In this document: positions 24,056 through 36,154 of the stretch, piece after piece
How positions within the stretch are numbered: position 1 is the stretch's first letter
Layout of the letters: each line of letters begins with the position of its first letter
Origin: Citrobacter sp. 18056
GTDB lineage: Bacteria > Pseudomonadota > Gammaproteobacteria > Enterobacterales > Enterobacteriaceae
Reading direction: 5' to 3'
Assembly (NCBI GenBank): GCA_902706235.1
Contig: CACSJR010000019.1
Coordinates: 1-64,000, forward strand
DNA: 64,000 bases
The notes under the pieces: model-generated
Databases searched by the model: none
Told to the model about the DNA's origin: nothing
What the model saw: the letters and a program-made list of their open reading frames with translations, nothing else
Translations under genes and position numbers: made by a program

Positions 24056-25216
24056 TTACCCCTCGTTTGCTGCCCGGAACCCATTTTCCAGGTCGGCAAT
24101 TAAATCTTCACTGTCTTCAATACCGGTCGAAATACGCAGCAGCGTTTCTGAAATCCCTGCCGCTGCACGTGCTTCTGGCGCCATGCCCGCGTGAGTCATG
24201 GTTGCCGCGTGAGAAATTAAACTTTCCACGCCGCCTAACGATTCCGCCAGCGTGAACAACTCCAGCCCACCCAGGAAACGGCGCAGGGTGTTTTCGTCGC
24301 CGTCCAGTTCAAAACTGAGCATCGCACCGAAGCCTTTCTGCTGACGGGCCGCGATTTCATGGCCCTGGTTTTCCGGCAGAGAAGGATGATACAGCTTTTT
24401 CACCAGCGGTTGCTGCTTCAGGAACTCAACAATTGCCGTGGCGTTACGCTGGGCGACTTCCATACGCGGAGAAAGCGTACGCAGGCCGCGCAGCAGCAGG
24501 TAGCTGTCAAATGCTCCGCCGGTGACGCCGATGTTATTCGCCCACCATGCCAGTTCGGTGACGGTTTCCTGATCTTTGGCAATCACCACACCCGCAACGA
24601 CATCAGAGTGGCCGTTCAGGTATTTGGTGCAGGAATGCAGAACCAGATCGGCGCCCAGCGCCAACGGGTTTTGCAGTGCCGGGCTGAGGAAGGTGTTATC
24701 CACCACGCTCACGGCCCCAACTTCACGCGCCAGCTCACAGATTTTCGCAATATCCACGACGCGCAACAACGGATTACTTGGGCTTTCGACCAGAACCAGC
24801 TTCGGTTTTTCCGCCAGCGCCGCTTTGAGCGCCTGCTCGTTGCTCTGATCGACAAACAGCACGCGATAACAGCCGCGTTTTGCCAGGCTGTCGAACAAAC
24901 GATAGCTGCCGCCGTAACAGTCATGTGGCGCCACCAGCAGATCGCCCGGCTTGAGGTAAACGGTGGTGACCAGAAGAATGGCGGACATGCCGGTGTTCGT
25001 CAGAACAGCACCCGCGCCGCCTTCCAGTTCTGCCAGCGCACGCTGCACGACATCACGGGTCGGGTTACCGCGACGGGAATAGTCATGGGCACGCGGTTCG
25101 TTAAATCCGGTGAAATTATACGTACTGGAGAGGTGGATCGGGGGGACAACGCAGCCATATTGCTCGTCATCATTTAACCCGCTACGCACTGCGATAGTGG
25201 CTTGTTTACGCGTCAT
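24056..25216 (-). CDS. metB: Cystathionine gamma-synthase
   Basis: PLP enzyme joining O-succinylhomoserine and cysteine to cystathionine. 386 residues. The PLP lysine is in HSCTKYLNGHSDVVAG (about 198); SSTYNFTGFNEPRAHDYSRRGNPTRD and LAESLGGVESL are family signatures. First gene of metBL, divergent from metJ, under the met-box array at 25278-25317. Confidence 0.97.
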   Translation of the reverse strand: MTRKQATIAVRSGLNDDEQYGCVVPPIHLSSTYNFTGFNEPRAHDYSRRGNPTRDVVQRALAELEGGAGAVLTNTGMSAILLVTTVYLKPGDLLVAPHDCYGGSYRLFDSLAKRGCYRVLFVDQSNEQALKAALAEKPKLVLVESPSNPLLRVVDIAKICELAREVGAVSVVDNTFLSPALQNPLALGADLVLHSCTKYLNGHSDVVAGVVIAKDQETVTELAWWANNIGVTGGAFDSYLLLRGLRTLSPRMEVAQRNATAIVEFLKQQPLVKKLYHPSLPENQGHEIAARQQKGFGAMLSFELDGDENTLRRFLGGLELFTLAESLGGVESLISHAATMTHAGMAPEARAAAGISETLLRISTGIEDSEDLIADLENGFRAANEG

Positions 25217-25277
25217 GGTGAATCGTTCCTGGCTTCATCGGTGAAAAGTCAGGCCTCAGAGTAACCACTGCCACAAT

Positions 25278-25317
25278 AGACGTCAATACATCTGGACATC
25301 TAAACTTCTTTGCGTAT
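25278..25317. promoter_or_regulatory. MetJ operator between metB and metJ (five met boxes)
   Basis: Tandem octamers AGACGTCA, ATACATCT, GGACATCT, AAACTTCT, TTGCGTAT (the last weak) cover the promoter region of metB. Same layout as E. coli. Repression by MetJ-SAM is expected for metBL and metJ. Confidence 0.88.
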
Positions 25318-25478
25318 AGATTGAGCAATCGGGAAATAGCCGTTAAAATTATACGCATTAGCGCACATACACAGAGGCTTTGCTGGTGTCATGGTCACAC
25401 CTCTGGGGTAAACTGTGCGGGATTATGGTCCGGGCGCGCGCCCAGGCCTTTTATTAATGATTAGAGGATGAGAGTCTC

Positions 25479-25796
25479 ATGGCTGAATGGAGCGGCGAAT
25501 ATATCAGCCCCTACGCTGAGCACGGTAAGAAGAGCGAGCAAGTTAAAAAAATTACGGTGTCCATTCCTCTGAAGGTTTTGAAAATCCTCACCGATGAACG
25601 TACCCGTCGCCAGGTGAACAACCTGCGCCACGCCACTAACAGCGAACTGCTGTGTGAAGCGTTCTTACATGCGTTTACCGGTCAACCGCTGCCGAACGAT
25701 GAAGATCTGCGCAAAGAGCGTAGTGATGAAATTCCGGAAGCAGCGAAGATTATTATGCGTGAGCTGGGGATCGACCCGGATACGTGGGAATACTGA
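25479..25796 (+). CDS. metJ: Methionine repressor
   Basis: Ribbon-helix-helix dimer that binds met boxes with S-adenosylmethionine as corepressor. 105 residues; the beta strand [15 protein letters not shown] inserts in the major groove and [24 protein letters not shown] forms the helices that bind SAM. Nearly identical to E. coli through residue 70. Confidence 0.98.
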   Translation: MAEWSGEYISPYAEHGKKSEQVKKITVSIPLKVLKILTDERTRRQVNNLRHATNSELLCEAFLHAFTGQPLPNDEDLRKERSDEIPEAAKIIMRELGIDPDTWEY

Positions 25797-25807
25797 TTTT
25801 CAGATAC

Positions 25808-25835
25808 AAAAAAGGCGCCTTTCGGCGCCTTTTTC
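25808..25835. terminator. Bidirectional terminator between metJ and rpmE
   Basis: AAAAAAGGCGCC-tttc-GGCGCCTTTTT has a GC stem with A and T runs on both sides, serving both convergent genes. Confidence 0.9.
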
Positions 25836-25844
25836 TCGGGTAGC

Positions 25845-26057
25845 TTATTTAGCGCCCGGGATGCTGAAACGCTTGTTGAAGCGGTCAACACGGCCACCGG
25901 TAGCAACGTCACGCTGCTTGCCAGTGTAGAACGGGTGGCATTTGCCGCACACGTCCAGGTTCAGATCGTGACCAACGGTAGAACGGATGGTCATTACGTT
26001 ACCGCAAGAACAGTTTGCAGTAATTTCTGCGTAATTTGGGTGAATACCTTTTTTCAT
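25845..26057 (-). CDS. rpmE: 50S ribosomal protein L31 (zinc form)
   Basis: 70-residue ribosomal protein from ATG 26057 ([11 protein letters not shown]). Four cysteines in ANCSCGNV and [13 protein letters not shown] form the zinc site that marks the C+ type, in contrast to the zinc-independent paralogue used under zinc starvation. The longer upstream in-frame reading is not used. Divergent from priA. Confidence 0.97.
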   Translation of the reverse strand: MKKGIHPNYAEITANCSCGNVMTIRSTVGHDLNLDVCGKCHPFYTGKQRDVATGGRVDRFNKRFSIPGAK

Positions 26058-26202
26058 GGGAAACCTCAGTAAAGGCCACGCCGCTCTTCCAGCCCTAACG
26101 CCAGACACCGCGTGAAGTTAATAGTATAGGTCTTTTTGGTACGACGTAATGTGCACCAAAGGCGGCGAATCATACAGAATATAACCAGGGGTTGCAATCT
26201 GA

Positions 26203-28464
<2,262 letters not shown>

Positions 28465-28614
28465 CCCCTCGCGCTGCGAGGCAGATCGAAAAATTTAGCT
28501 TCCGTCACAATTTTCATGAAATTTCTGTAACTCCCCTGACTTACTCTCTGATAAAAAAGAGACTGTTGTCAGAGACAGTGGAAGTCTCTGCCCCCGTCAG
28601 CGAGGAGAACCCAG

Positions 28615-29643
28615 GTGAAGTCCAAAAAAGAGGTTGTTTCGGCAACCATGAAGGATGTGGCTCAGAAAGCGAATGTCTCTACGGCAACCGTTTCCCGGGC
28701 ATTGATGAACCCCGACAAAGTGTCGCAGTCCACACGTAATAAAGTGGAGCAGGCCGCGCTGGAAGTGGGATATTTCCCACAGGCTTTGGGCCGTAACATG
28801 AAGCGTAACGAGTCGAGAACCATTCTGGTGATTGTGCCGGACATCTGCGATCCTTTCTTTAGTGAAATCATCCGGGGTATCGAAATTACCGCTGCTGAAC
28901 AGGGGTATCTGGTGCTGATTGGCGACTGCGCTCATCAGAATCAGCAGGAAAAAACCTTCATCGATCTCATCATCACCAAACAAATCGACGGCATGCTGCT
29001 GCTGGGTTCGCGCCTGCCATTCGACGCCAGCATTGAAGAGCAACGGAATTTGCCGCCAATGGTGATGGCCAATGAGTTTGCACCTGAACTCGAACTGCCG
29101 ACGGTTCACATCGACAACCTCACTGCGTCCTTTAACGCCGTGAATTTCCTGCACGAGCTCGGACATCAGCGCATTGGCTGCATCGCCGGGCCTGAAGAAA
29201 TGCCGCTGTGCCACTACCGTTTACAGGGTTACGTGCAGGCGCTGCGCCGCTGCGGGATTACCGTTGATCCGCACTATATCGCTCGCGGTAACTTTACTTT
29301 CGAAGCAGGGGCCAATGCGCTGGAGCAACTGCTGGCCCTGCCGCAGCCCCCCACAGCCGTCTTCTGTCATAGCGATGTGATGGCGCTAGGCGCACTGTCA
29401 CTGGCAAAACGCCGTGGCCTGAAGGTGCCTGACGATCTGTCGATTATCGGCTTCGATAACATTTCCCTGTCGGAATTTTGCGACCCACCGCTGACCACCG
29501 TTTCGCAGCCACGATTTGATATTGGTCGCGAAGCCATGCTGCTGTTGCTCGATCAGCTTAGCGGTCAAAATGTCAGTAGCGGTTCCCGTCTGCTCGACTG
29601 TGAACTGGTGGTTCGCGGTAGTACTACAAAAAATAAGCCTTAA
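28615..29643 (+). CDS. cytR: LacI-family repressor of nucleoside uptake and catabolism
   Basis: CytR works with CRP to repress deo, cdd, udp, nupG and related genes and is relieved by cytidine. About 342 residues from GTG 28615. N-terminal LacI HTH (TMKDVAQKANVSTATVSRALMNP), then the periplasmic-binding-protein-like effector core with DPFFSEIIRGIE, CHSDVMALGAL and IIGFDNISLSEFCDPPLTT. Confidence 0.96.
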   Translation: MKSKKEVVSATMKDVAQKANVSTATVSRALMNPDKVSQSTRNKVEQAALEVGYFPQALGRNMKRNESRTILVIVPDICDPFFSEIIRGIEITAAEQGYLVLIGDCAHQNQQEKTFIDLIITKQIDGMLLLGSRLPFDASIEEQRNLPPMVMANEFAPELELPTVHIDNLTASFNAVNFLHELGHQRIGCIAGPEEMPLCHYRLQGYVQALRRCGITVDPHYIARGNFTFEAGANALEQLLALPQPPTAVFCHSDVMALGALSLAKRRGLKVPDDLSIIGFDNISLSEFCDPPLTTVSQPRFDIGREAMLLLLDQLSGQNVSSGSRLLDCELVVRGSTTKNKP

Positions 29644-29736
29644 ACTAAACGGCTTTCAGACTAGCGCTTCTGGTCAAAGCCCCGCCGCTTAAGTAACATG
29701 GCGGGCTGATGAACGAATAAATACAGCGAAACGACA

Positions 29737-30732
29737 GTGGCACAACGAGATTATGTAAGCCGCAGCAAACCTGCTGCTTCGCGGCGAAAAAAGAGTCCAA
29801 CAAGGAACTCACGGAAAAAGCAAAGTAGCCTTCCTGCTGTCTCACCAGCCATGGTCGCTATTGCCGCGGCCGTGCTGGTTGCCTTTATCGGTGGCCTGTA
29901 CTTCATTACCCATCACAAGAAAGAAGAAGCCGAAGCCATGCAGGGCCGCCAGGCCACGGGTAATGGTTTACCGCCGAAGCCGGAAGAACGCTGGCGCTAT
30001 ATTAAAGAACTGGAAAGTCGCCAGCCTGGCGTGCGTGCGCCAACGGAGCCGTCTGCGGGTGGCGAAGTCAAAAATGCCAATCAGCTGACCGACGAACAGC
30101 GCCAGCTGTTAGCACAAATGCAGGCTGATATGCGCCAGCAGCCGACGCAGCTGACGGAGGTGCCGTGGAACGAGCAAACCCCTGAGCAGCGCCAGCAAAC
30201 GCTGCAACGTCAACGACTTCAGCAACAGGTGCAGCAACAACAGCAAGTTCAACAGCAGCAGTGGTCGCAGACACAGCCGGTGCAGGCACCGCGCACGCAG
30301 TCTCGCCCGGTGGAACAGCAGCAAACGCGTACGGTTCAGAGCCAGCCAGCTCCACAGCCGCGCCAGACGCAACCGAAACAAACCACGCAGCAGCCGTATC
30401 AGGACCTGATGCAAACGCCGACGCATACCACAGCCAGCCAGCCGAAAGCGCAGCAGGCTGCACCGGTGACGCGTGAGCCAGAACCGGCAAAACAGACCGC
30501 AGACGATCGCCGTTGGATAATCCAGTGCGGTTCGTTTAAAGGTGCCGATCAGGCAGAAACCGTTCGTGCCCAGTTGGCCTTTGAAGGATTTGATTCGCGC
30601 ATTACCACCAATAACGGCTGGAATCGCGTGGTGATTGGCCCTGTGAAAGGCAAAGATAATGCCGATGGCACTATCTCCCGCCTGAAGGTTGCCGGGCACG
30701 CAAACTGCATTCGTATCGCCTCCAGGGGTTGA
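29737..30732 (+). CDS. ftsN: Essential cell division protein FtsN
   Basis: Bitopic septal protein that triggers constriction through FtsA and FtsQLB/FtsWI. 331 residues from GTG 29737: cytoplasmic basic tail with the FtsA-binding RDY motif near the start, one membrane segment (about 34-56), the essential helices (LPPKPEERWRYIKELESRQPG), a glutamine-rich linker (about 130-240) and a C-terminal SPOR domain binding denuded glycan (WIIQCGSFKGADQAE to the end) with a likely disulfide between QC and ANC. The linker is longer than in E. coli (319 residues). The hslVU promoter overlaps its stop. Confidence 0.96.
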   Translation: MAQRDYVSRSKPAASRRKKSPTRNSRKKQSSLPAVSPAMVAIAAAVLVAFIGGLYFITHHKKEEAEAMQGRQATGNGLPPKPEERWRYIKELESRQPGVRAPTEPSAGGEVKNANQLTDEQRQLLAQMQADMRQQPTQLTEVPWNEQTPEQRQQTLQRQRLQQQVQQQQQVQQQQWSQTQPVQAPRTQSRPVEQQQTRTVQSQPAPQPRQTQPKQTTQQPYQDLMQTPTHTTASQPKAQQAAPVTREPEPAKQTADDRRWIIQCGSFKGADQAETVRAQLAFEGFDSRITTNNGWNRVVIGPVKGKDNADGTISRLKVAGHANCIRIASRG

Positions 30733-30755
30733 AACCCCCAAAATCCCCCCCATCT
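30728..30755 (+). promoter_or_regulatory. Sigma-32 heat-shock promoter of hslVU
   Basis: GTTGAAA (30728-30734), 13 bp, CCCCATCT (30748-30755), close to the RpoH consensus CTTGAAA / CCCCATNT. It overlaps the ftsN stop codon. The transcript would start with a hairpin CCCCGCAC-aac-GTGCGGGG at about 30771-30788. Confidence 0.88.
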
Positions 30756-30822
30756 ATTAATGCATTCTGCCCCGCACAACGTGCGGGGCCTGTATTCTGC
30801 TTTACACCCAGGGGGTCCTCTC

Positions 30823-31353
30823 GTGACAACAATAGTAAGTGTTCGCCGTAACGGTCATGTCGTTATCGCTGGTGATGGTCAGGCCACGCTTGGCAATACC
30901 GTCATGAAAGGCAACGTGAAAAAAGTACGCCGTCTGTATAACGACAAAGTGATCGCAGGCTTCGCCGGCGGCACTGCTGACGCCTTCACGCTATTTGAAC
31001 TGTTCGAACGTAAGCTGGAAATGCATCAGGGACATCTGGTGAAAGCCGCGGTTGAGCTTGCCAAAGACTGGCGTACCGACCGTATGCTGCGCAAGCTTGA
31101 AGCGCTGCTGGCTGTTGCAGATGAAAACGCGTCGCTTATCATCACCGGTAACGGCGATGTGGTGCAGCCTGAAAACGATTTGATTGCCATTGGCTCCGGC
31201 GGCCCGTATGCCCAGGCCGCAGCCCGTGCGCTGCTGGAAAACACCGAGCTGAGCGCTCGTGACATTGCGGAAAAAGCGTTGGGGATTGCGGGTGATATCT
31301 GCATCTACACCAACCACTTCCACACCATCGAAGAATTACCTTCTAAAGCGTAA
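30823..31353 (+). CDS. hslV: ATP-dependent protease, proteolytic subunit HslV
   Basis: Threonine protease forming a double hexamer, the bacterial proteasome-like core capped by HslU. 176 residues from GTG 30823; the catalytic Thr follows Met in [31 protein letters not shown] and [15 protein letters not shown] are family motifs. An ORF extending upstream covers the 5' leader hairpin and is not the start. Heat-shock operon with hslU, 9 bp apart. Confidence 0.97.
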   Translation: MTTIVSVRRNGHVVIAGDGQATLGNTVMKGNVKKVRRLYNDKVIAGFAGGTADAFTLFELFERKLEMHQGHLVKAAVELAKDWRTDRMLRKLEALLAVADENASLIITGNGDVVQPENDLIAIGSGGPYAQAAARALLENTELSARDIAEKALGIAGDICIYTNHFHTIEELPSKA

Positions 31354-31362
31354 GGATCTCCT

Positions 31363-32697
31363 ATGTCTGAAATGACCCCACGCGAGATTGTCAGCGAACT
31401 CGACAAACATATTATCGGCCAGGACGCGGCAAAGCGTTCTGTGGCTATCGCCCTGCGTAACCGCTGGCGCCGTATGCAGCTCGACGAAGAGCTGCGTCAC
31501 GAAGTGACTCCAAAAAACATTCTGATGATTGGCCCAACCGGCGTGGGTAAAACCGAAATCGCCCGTCGTCTGGCGAAGCTCGCCAACGCACCATTCATCA
31601 AAGTCGAAGCCACTAAGTTCACCGAAGTGGGCTATGTCGGTAAAGAAGTTGACTCTATCATCCGCGATCTGACCGATGCTGCCGTGAAAATGGTGCGTAT
31701 GCAGTCGATTGACAAAAACCGCTATCGCGCTGAAGAAATGGCGGAAGAGCGCATTCTCGACGTGCTGATCCCACCGGCGAAAAACAACTGGGGCCAGTCC
31801 GAAGAGCCGCAGGAGCCGTCTGCTGCGCGTCAGGCATTCCGCAAAAAACTGCGTGAAGGTCAGCTCGACGACAAAGAAATCGAAATCGATCTCGCCGCAG
31901 CACCGATGGGCGTTGAAATCATGTCTCCTCCTGGTATGGAAGAGATGACCAGCCAGCTGCAGTCTATGTTCCAGAACCTGGGTGGACAGAAGCAGAAGCC
32001 GCGTAAGGTGAAAATCAAAGACGCGATGAAGCTGCTGATTGAAGAAGAAGCCGCGAAGCTGGTGAACCCGGAAGAGCTGAAGCAGGACGCTATCGACGCG
32101 GTTGAACAGCATGGGATCGTCTTCATCGATGAAATCGATAAAATCTGTAAGCGCGGCGGCAACTCCTCGGGCCCTGACGTTTCTCGTGAAGGCGTTCAGC
32201 GCGACCTGCTGCCGCTGGTTGAAGGCTGCACTGTCTCCACTAAGCACGGGATGGTGAAAACCGACCACATTCTGTTTATCGCCTCCGGCGCCTTCCAGGT
32301 AGCCAGCCCGTCAGATTTGATCCCTGAATTGCAGGGTCGTCTGCCGATTCGTGTTGAGCTGAAAGCCCTGACCACTCATGACTTCGAACGTATTCTGACT
32401 GAGCCGAACGCGTCCGTAACCGTGCAGTACAAAGCGCTGATGGGCACTGAAGGCGTGAATATCGACTTCACCGACGACGGCATCAAACGTATCGCTGAAG
32501 CCGCATGGCAGGTGAACGAAACCACCGAAAACATCGGCGCGCGCCGCCTGCACACCGTGCTGGAACGCCTGATGGAAGATATCTCTTATGACGCCAGCGA
32601 ACGTCAGGGTGAGTCCTTTACCATTGACGCAGAATATGTGAGTAAACACCTTGATGCGTTGGTGGCAGATGAAGATCTGAGTCGTTTTATCCTATAA
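31363..32697 (+). CDS. hslU: ATP-dependent protease, unfoldase subunit HslU
   Basis: AAA+ hexamer that unfolds substrates and feeds HslV. 444 residues: Walker [10 protein letters not shown] (about 57-65), pore motif GYVG, the variable I-domain (about 110-240, [11 protein letters not shown] to EELKQDAID), Walker B VFIDEIDK, sensor-2 IGARRLHTV and the C-terminal LSRFIL tail that activates HslV. Confidence 0.98.
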   Translation: MSEMTPREIVSELDKHIIGQDAAKRSVAIALRNRWRRMQLDEELRHEVTPKNILMIGPTGVGKTEIARRLAKLANAPFIKVEATKFTEVGYVGKEVDSIIRDLTDAAVKMVRMQSIDKNRYRAEEMAEERILDVLIPPAKNNWGQSEEPQEPSAARQAFRKKLREGQLDDKEIEIDLAAAPMGVEIMSPPGMEEMTSQLQSMFQNLGGQKQKPRKVKIKDAMKLLIEEEAAKLVNPEELKQDAIDAVEQHGIVFIDEIDKICKRGGNSSGPDVSREGVQRDLLPLVEGCTVSTKHGMVKTDHILFIASGAFQVASPSDLIPELQGRLPIRVELKALTTHDFERILTEPNASVTVQYKALMGTEGVNIDFTDDGIKRIAEAAWQVNETTENIGARRLHTVLERLMEDISYDASERQGESFTIDAEYVSKHLDALVADEDLSRFIL

Positions 32698-32726
32698 TCC
32701 AGATAATTGCATTTTCATCACCTTTG

Positions 32727-32752
32727 ATGGGGGCTCTTAGCCCCCATTTTTA
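32727..32752 (+). terminator. hslVU terminator
   Basis: ATGGGGGCT-ctt-AGCCCCCAT followed by a T run. It ends 12 bp before the menA start, so menA needs read-through or an overlapping promoter. Confidence 0.85.
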
Positions 32753-32764
32753 TTGGCTGGAACA

Positions 32765-33691
32765 ATGACTGAACAATCTCTGAGTCGTACCCAGGCGTGG
32801 CTGGAAAGCCTGCGCCCGAAAACCTTACCGCTGGCATTTGCCGCAATTGTCGTCGGCACTGCTCTGGCCTGGTGGCAGGGGCATTTCAATCCGCTGGTTG
32901 CATTGCTGGCACTTATTACTGCCGGGCTATTACAGATTTTATCCAATCTGGCGAACGACTATGGCGATGCGGTCAAGGGCAGCGATAAGCCAGACCGCAT
33001 CGGGCCATTGCGCGGGATGCAAAAAGGGGTCATCACCCAGGAACAGATGAAGCGCGCGCTGATGGTCACGGTGGGGCTGATTTGCCTGTCCGGCATCGCC
33101 TTGCTGATGGCGTCGTATCAGACGATGGAAGATTTTATTGGCTTTATGGTGCTGGGTGGCGTGTCGATTATCGCAGCCATCACCTACACCGTGGGCACAC
33201 GCCCTTACGGCTATATCGGCCTGGGCGATATTTCGGTGCTGATCTTCTTCGGCTGGCTCAGCGTGATGGGCAGCTGGTATCTTCAGGCACATACCCTGGA
33301 AGCGGTAACATTTCTGCCTGCTACCGCTTGTGGCCTGCTGGCAACGGCGGTGCTCAATATCAATAACCTGCGCGATATCGACAGCGACCGTGAAAACGGT
33401 AAGAACACGCTGGCCGTGCGACTGGGCCCGGTCAATGCCCGCCGTTATCACACCGGTTTGCTGATGGGCGCGCTGCTGTGCCTGGCACTGTTTAACCTGA
33501 TGGCACTGCACAGTCCATGGGGTTGGCTGTTCATTCTGGCCGCGCCGCTGCTTATCAAACAGGCGCGTTTCGTCTATACGCACCGTTCCCCGGCAGATAT
33601 GCCCCCAATGCTCGAACGCACGGTAAAAGGCGCGCTTCTGACTAACCTGTTGTTTGTGGTTGGGATAGTGCTCAGCCGCCTGTTTGCGTAA
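32765..33691 (+). CDS. menA: 1,4-dihydroxy-2-naphthoate octaprenyltransferase
   Basis: Membrane prenyltransferase that makes demethylmenaquinone. 308 residues from ATG 32765 with about eight or nine membrane segments. The first Asp-rich prenyl-diphosphate motif is in LANDYGDAVKGSDKPDR and the second in NNLRDIDSDRENGK. An ATG-like upstream extension of four codons falls in the ribosome site and is not used. Confidence 0.96.
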   Translation: MTEQSLSRTQAWLESLRPKTLPLAFAAIVVGTALAWWQGHFNPLVALLALITAGLLQILSNLANDYGDAVKGSDKPDRIGPLRGMQKGVITQEQMKRALMVTVGLICLSGIALLMASYQTMEDFIGFMVLGGVSIIAAITYTVGTRPYGYIGLGDISVLIFFGWLSVMGSWYLQAHTLEAVTFLPATACGLLATAVLNINNLRDIDSDRENGKNTLAVRLGPVNARRYHTGLLMGALLCLALFNLMALHSPWGWLFILAAPLLIKQARFVYTHRSPADMPPMLERTVKGALLTNLLFVVGIVLSRLFA

Positions 33692-33783
33692 CTGACAAAT
33701 ATCAATTAACAATTGATGATTTTGCCAACAATGCACTTAGCACGATATACTGAAATCACCCGCTGCAACTGAACGTTAAGCCT

Positions 33784-34269
33784 ATGAAATACGATACATC
33801 CGAGCTTTGCGACATCTACCAGGAAGATGTCAATGTCGTTGAACCGCTGTTCTCCAACTTTGGTGGACGGTCGTCGTTTGGTGGACAAATTATCACGGTG
33901 AAATGTTTCGAGGATAACGGGTTGCTGTACGATATGCTCGAACAGAACGGTCGTGGCCGCATCCTGCTAGTGGATGGTGGCGGCTCCGTACGTCGTGCGC
34001 TGATTGATGCCGACCTTGCGCGTCTGGCGGTGCAAAACGAGTGGGAAGGCATGGTGGTCTACGGCGCGGTGCGTCAGGTAGACGACCTGGAAGAACTGGA
34101 CATTGGCATTCAGGCCATGGCCGCGATTCCGGTAGGCGCTGCAGGTGAAGGCGTTGGCGAAAGCGACGTTCGCGTCAATTTCGGCGGTGTGACCTTCTTC
34201 TCCGGCGACCATCTCTATGCCGACAACACCGGTATCATTCTGTCGGAAGACGCCCTCGACATCGAGTAA
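33784..34269 (+). CDS. rraA: Regulator of RNase E activity A
   Basis: Trimeric protein that binds RNase E and the degradosome helicase RhlB and slows mRNA decay. 161 residues, E. coli length, with the [15 protein letters not shown] and [15 protein letters not shown] motifs of the RraA fold, related to aldolases but without their metal-dependent activity here. Followed by a strong terminator instead of zapB as in E. coli. Confidence 0.97.
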   Translation: MKYDTSELCDIYQEDVNVVEPLFSNFGGRSSFGGQIITVKCFEDNGLLYDMLEQNGRGRILLVDGGGSVRRALIDADLARLAVQNEWEGMVVYGAVRQVDDLEELDIGIQAMAAIPVGAAGEGVGESDVRVNFGGVTFFSGDHLYADNTGIILSEDALDIE

Positions 34270-34283
34270 ACGCCTTCCCGCAT

Positions 34284-34315
34284 AAAAAAGCCTTCTCTCA
34301 GAGAAGGCTTTTTCG
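34284..34315. terminator. Terminator between rraA and the DUF1993 gene
   Basis: AAAAAAGCCTTCTCT-cag-AGAGAAGGCTTTTT is symmetric with A and T flanks and serves the convergent genes on both sides. Confidence 0.92.
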
Positions 34316-34329
34316 TTTTATCAGTCCGG

Positions 34330-34833
34330 TTACTGAATCTTGCCTAAAAAATCCACCTTACCCAGCGGCACACCGGCCTGGCGCAGAATGGCGTAAGCCG
34401 TCGTTGAGTGGAAATAGAAGTTCGGCATCGCGAACTGGAAGACGTAGCTGCTGGCAGTGAAATGCAGCTGATGTTCACGCGCCTGAACCATGATCGGTCG
34501 CGCATCGTCACCGTCCAGCTGCGAATCCTGCACGCTCGTCAAAAAGGCCACGGTGGCAGCAATACGCTCATGCAGCTGTGCGAACGTGCTTTCGTTATCT
34601 TCCATCGCTGGCGCTTCGACGTTAGCCAGACGCGCAATCGCACGCTTCGCCATATCACAGGTTACCTGCACCTGACGCTTCAGCGGGAACATATCTTCCG
34701 CCAGTTTTGCCTCCAACAATGCCGTTTCATCAGTCCCCTGCTCTTTCGCCCAGGTCGCACTCTTTTCCAGAACCGCGCTCAGGCTGACCAGCCCGTGAAT
34801 AAACTGTGCTTTGGTTTCGCTATACAGTGACAT
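34330..34833 (-). CDS. DUF1993 family protein
   Basis: 167 residues from ATG 34833 (MSLYSETKAQFIHGL). The pattern of a four-helix bundle with conserved LARLANVEAPAMEDNE, HFTASSYVFQFAMPNFYFHSTTAYAILR matches the DUF1993 family, which is related to DinB-like proteins; no function is established. It has no signal peptide or membrane segment. It stands alone between rraA and pfkA, at the place where E. coli has the zapB-glpFKX-tpiA block. Confidence 0.8.
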   Translation of the reverse strand: MSLYSETKAQFIHGLVSLSAVLEKSATWAKEQGTDETALLEAKLAEDMFPLKRQVQVTCDMAKRAIARLANVEAPAMEDNESTFAQLHERIAATVAFLTSVQDSQLDGDDARPIMVQAREHQLHFTASSYVFQFAMPNFYFHSTTAYAILRQAGVPLGKVDFLGKIQ

Positions 34834-34957
34834 TGTCAATTTCCTCAATAATTACAAAACGGTAGGGTGTTTATTGGATTACGTGTCTCATCGAGGGTAA
34901 ACCCAGCCCCCCTTAAAGAGAAGCGCTTAATGTGCTGGGAAGACAGATACCAGAGGC

Positions 34958-34990
34958 AAAAAAAATCCGTAGCCCCTGAAGGCTACGGAT
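34958..34990 (-). terminator. pfkA terminator
   Basis: On the minus strand ATCCGTAGCC-ttcagg-GGCTACGGAT followed by eight or more T, 29 bp after the pfkA stop. Confidence 0.9.
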
Positions 34991-35018
34991 CCTGATTTCA
35001 CGAACGGTCGCGCGGCGT

Positions 35019-35981
35019 TTAGTAGAGCTTTTTCGCACAGTCCAACAGGTCGGTTTTGAATGGACGCTTCATGTTTTCGATTGCGTCGATGATGTCATGG
35101 TGAACCAGTTTCTCGTTCTGGATACCAACACAACGACCGCCGAAGCCTTCCAACAGCAGATCAATCGCGTACGCGCCCATACGGGAAGCGAGGATACGGT
35201 CGTAAGGCACCGGAGAACCGCCGCGCTGAATGTGACCCAGTACGGTCGCACGGGTTTCACGTTTGGTTTCGGTTTCGATGTACTTCGCCAGCTCATCGAT
35301 ATCACACATGTGCTCGGTGATAGCGACGATCGCGTGTTTCTTACCTTTGGCGATACCGGCTTTGATTTCAGCGACCAGGTCGTCGCGGCTGAATTCCACT
35401 TCCGGGACCACAACAAACTCACAACCACCGGCAATCGCTGCTGCCAGGGTCAGATCGCCACAGTAGCGGCCCATCACTTCAACAATGGAGATACGCTGGT
35501 GAGAGGAAGAGGTGTCTCGCAGACGGTCAATAGCTTCAACCACAGTACCCAGCGCGGTGAAGTAACCGATGGTGTAGTCGGTGCCTTTAATGTCGTTATC
35601 AATGGTGCCCGGCAGGCCGATGCATGGGAAGCCCATTTCGGTCAGACGCTTCGCGCCCATGTAGGAGCCGTCACCGCCGATAACCACTAACGCGTCGAGG
35701 CCGCGTTTTTTCATGTTCTCGATAGCAACTTCACGGATGTGCTCTTCGCGGAATTCCGGGAAGCGCGCAGAACCGAGGAAGGTGCCGCCACGGTTAATCA
35801 TGTCCGATACGCTGTAACGATCGAGCTGGACCATGCGATCTTCATACAGACCGAGGTAGCCGTCATAGATACCAAAAATTTCCAGACCTTCCGAAAGCGC
35901 TGCACGCACAACACCACGGATGGCTGCGTTCATGCCCGGGGCATCACCGCCGCTTGTCAACACACCGATTTTCTTAATCAT
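35019..35981 (-). CDS. pfkA: ATP-dependent 6-phosphofructokinase I
   Basis: Committed step of glycolysis, tetramer activated by ADP and inhibited by PEP. 320 residues. ATP loop [20 protein letters not shown], and the catalytic Asp in [12 protein letters not shown] (about 127) are intact, as is [14 protein letters not shown]. Monocistronic, with its own terminator. Confidence 0.98.
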   Translation of the reverse strand: MIKKIGVLTSGGDAPGMNAAIRGVVRAALSEGLEIFGIYDGYLGLYEDRMVQLDRYSVSDMINRGGTFLGSARFPEFREEHIREVAIENMKKRGLDALVVIGGDGSYMGAKRLTEMGFPCIGLPGTIDNDIKGTDYTIGYFTALGTVVEAIDRLRDTSSSHQRISIVEVMGRYCGDLTLAAAIAGGCEFVVVPEVEFSRDDLVAEIKAGIAKGKKHAIVAITEHMCDIDELAKYIETETKRETRATVLGHIQRGGSPVPYDRILASRMGAYAIDLLLEGFGGRCVGIQNEKLVHHDIIDAIENMKRPFKTDLLDCAKKLY

Positions 35982-36154
35982 GACTACCTCTGAACTTAGG
36001 AATGCTAAAAATTATTCTGTTGCCCGAAGCGCCCCCACAAAAAGGGAGAGATCGACTATATGGAAATAGTATATCAGGCGCATCGTGCTGAATTGATTCA
36101 GGTCAGGCCAATCGGCGGTAATTTAGACAAAAAATGCCGATCCGGCCCACATTT

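Noticed and set aside
23232-24194. Plus-strand ORF of 320 codons
   Set aside because: Antisense to metL and metB; a high-GC shadow frame.
31336-32268. Minus-strand ORF of 310 codons
   Set aside because: Antisense to hslU, with no ribosome site or family resemblance.
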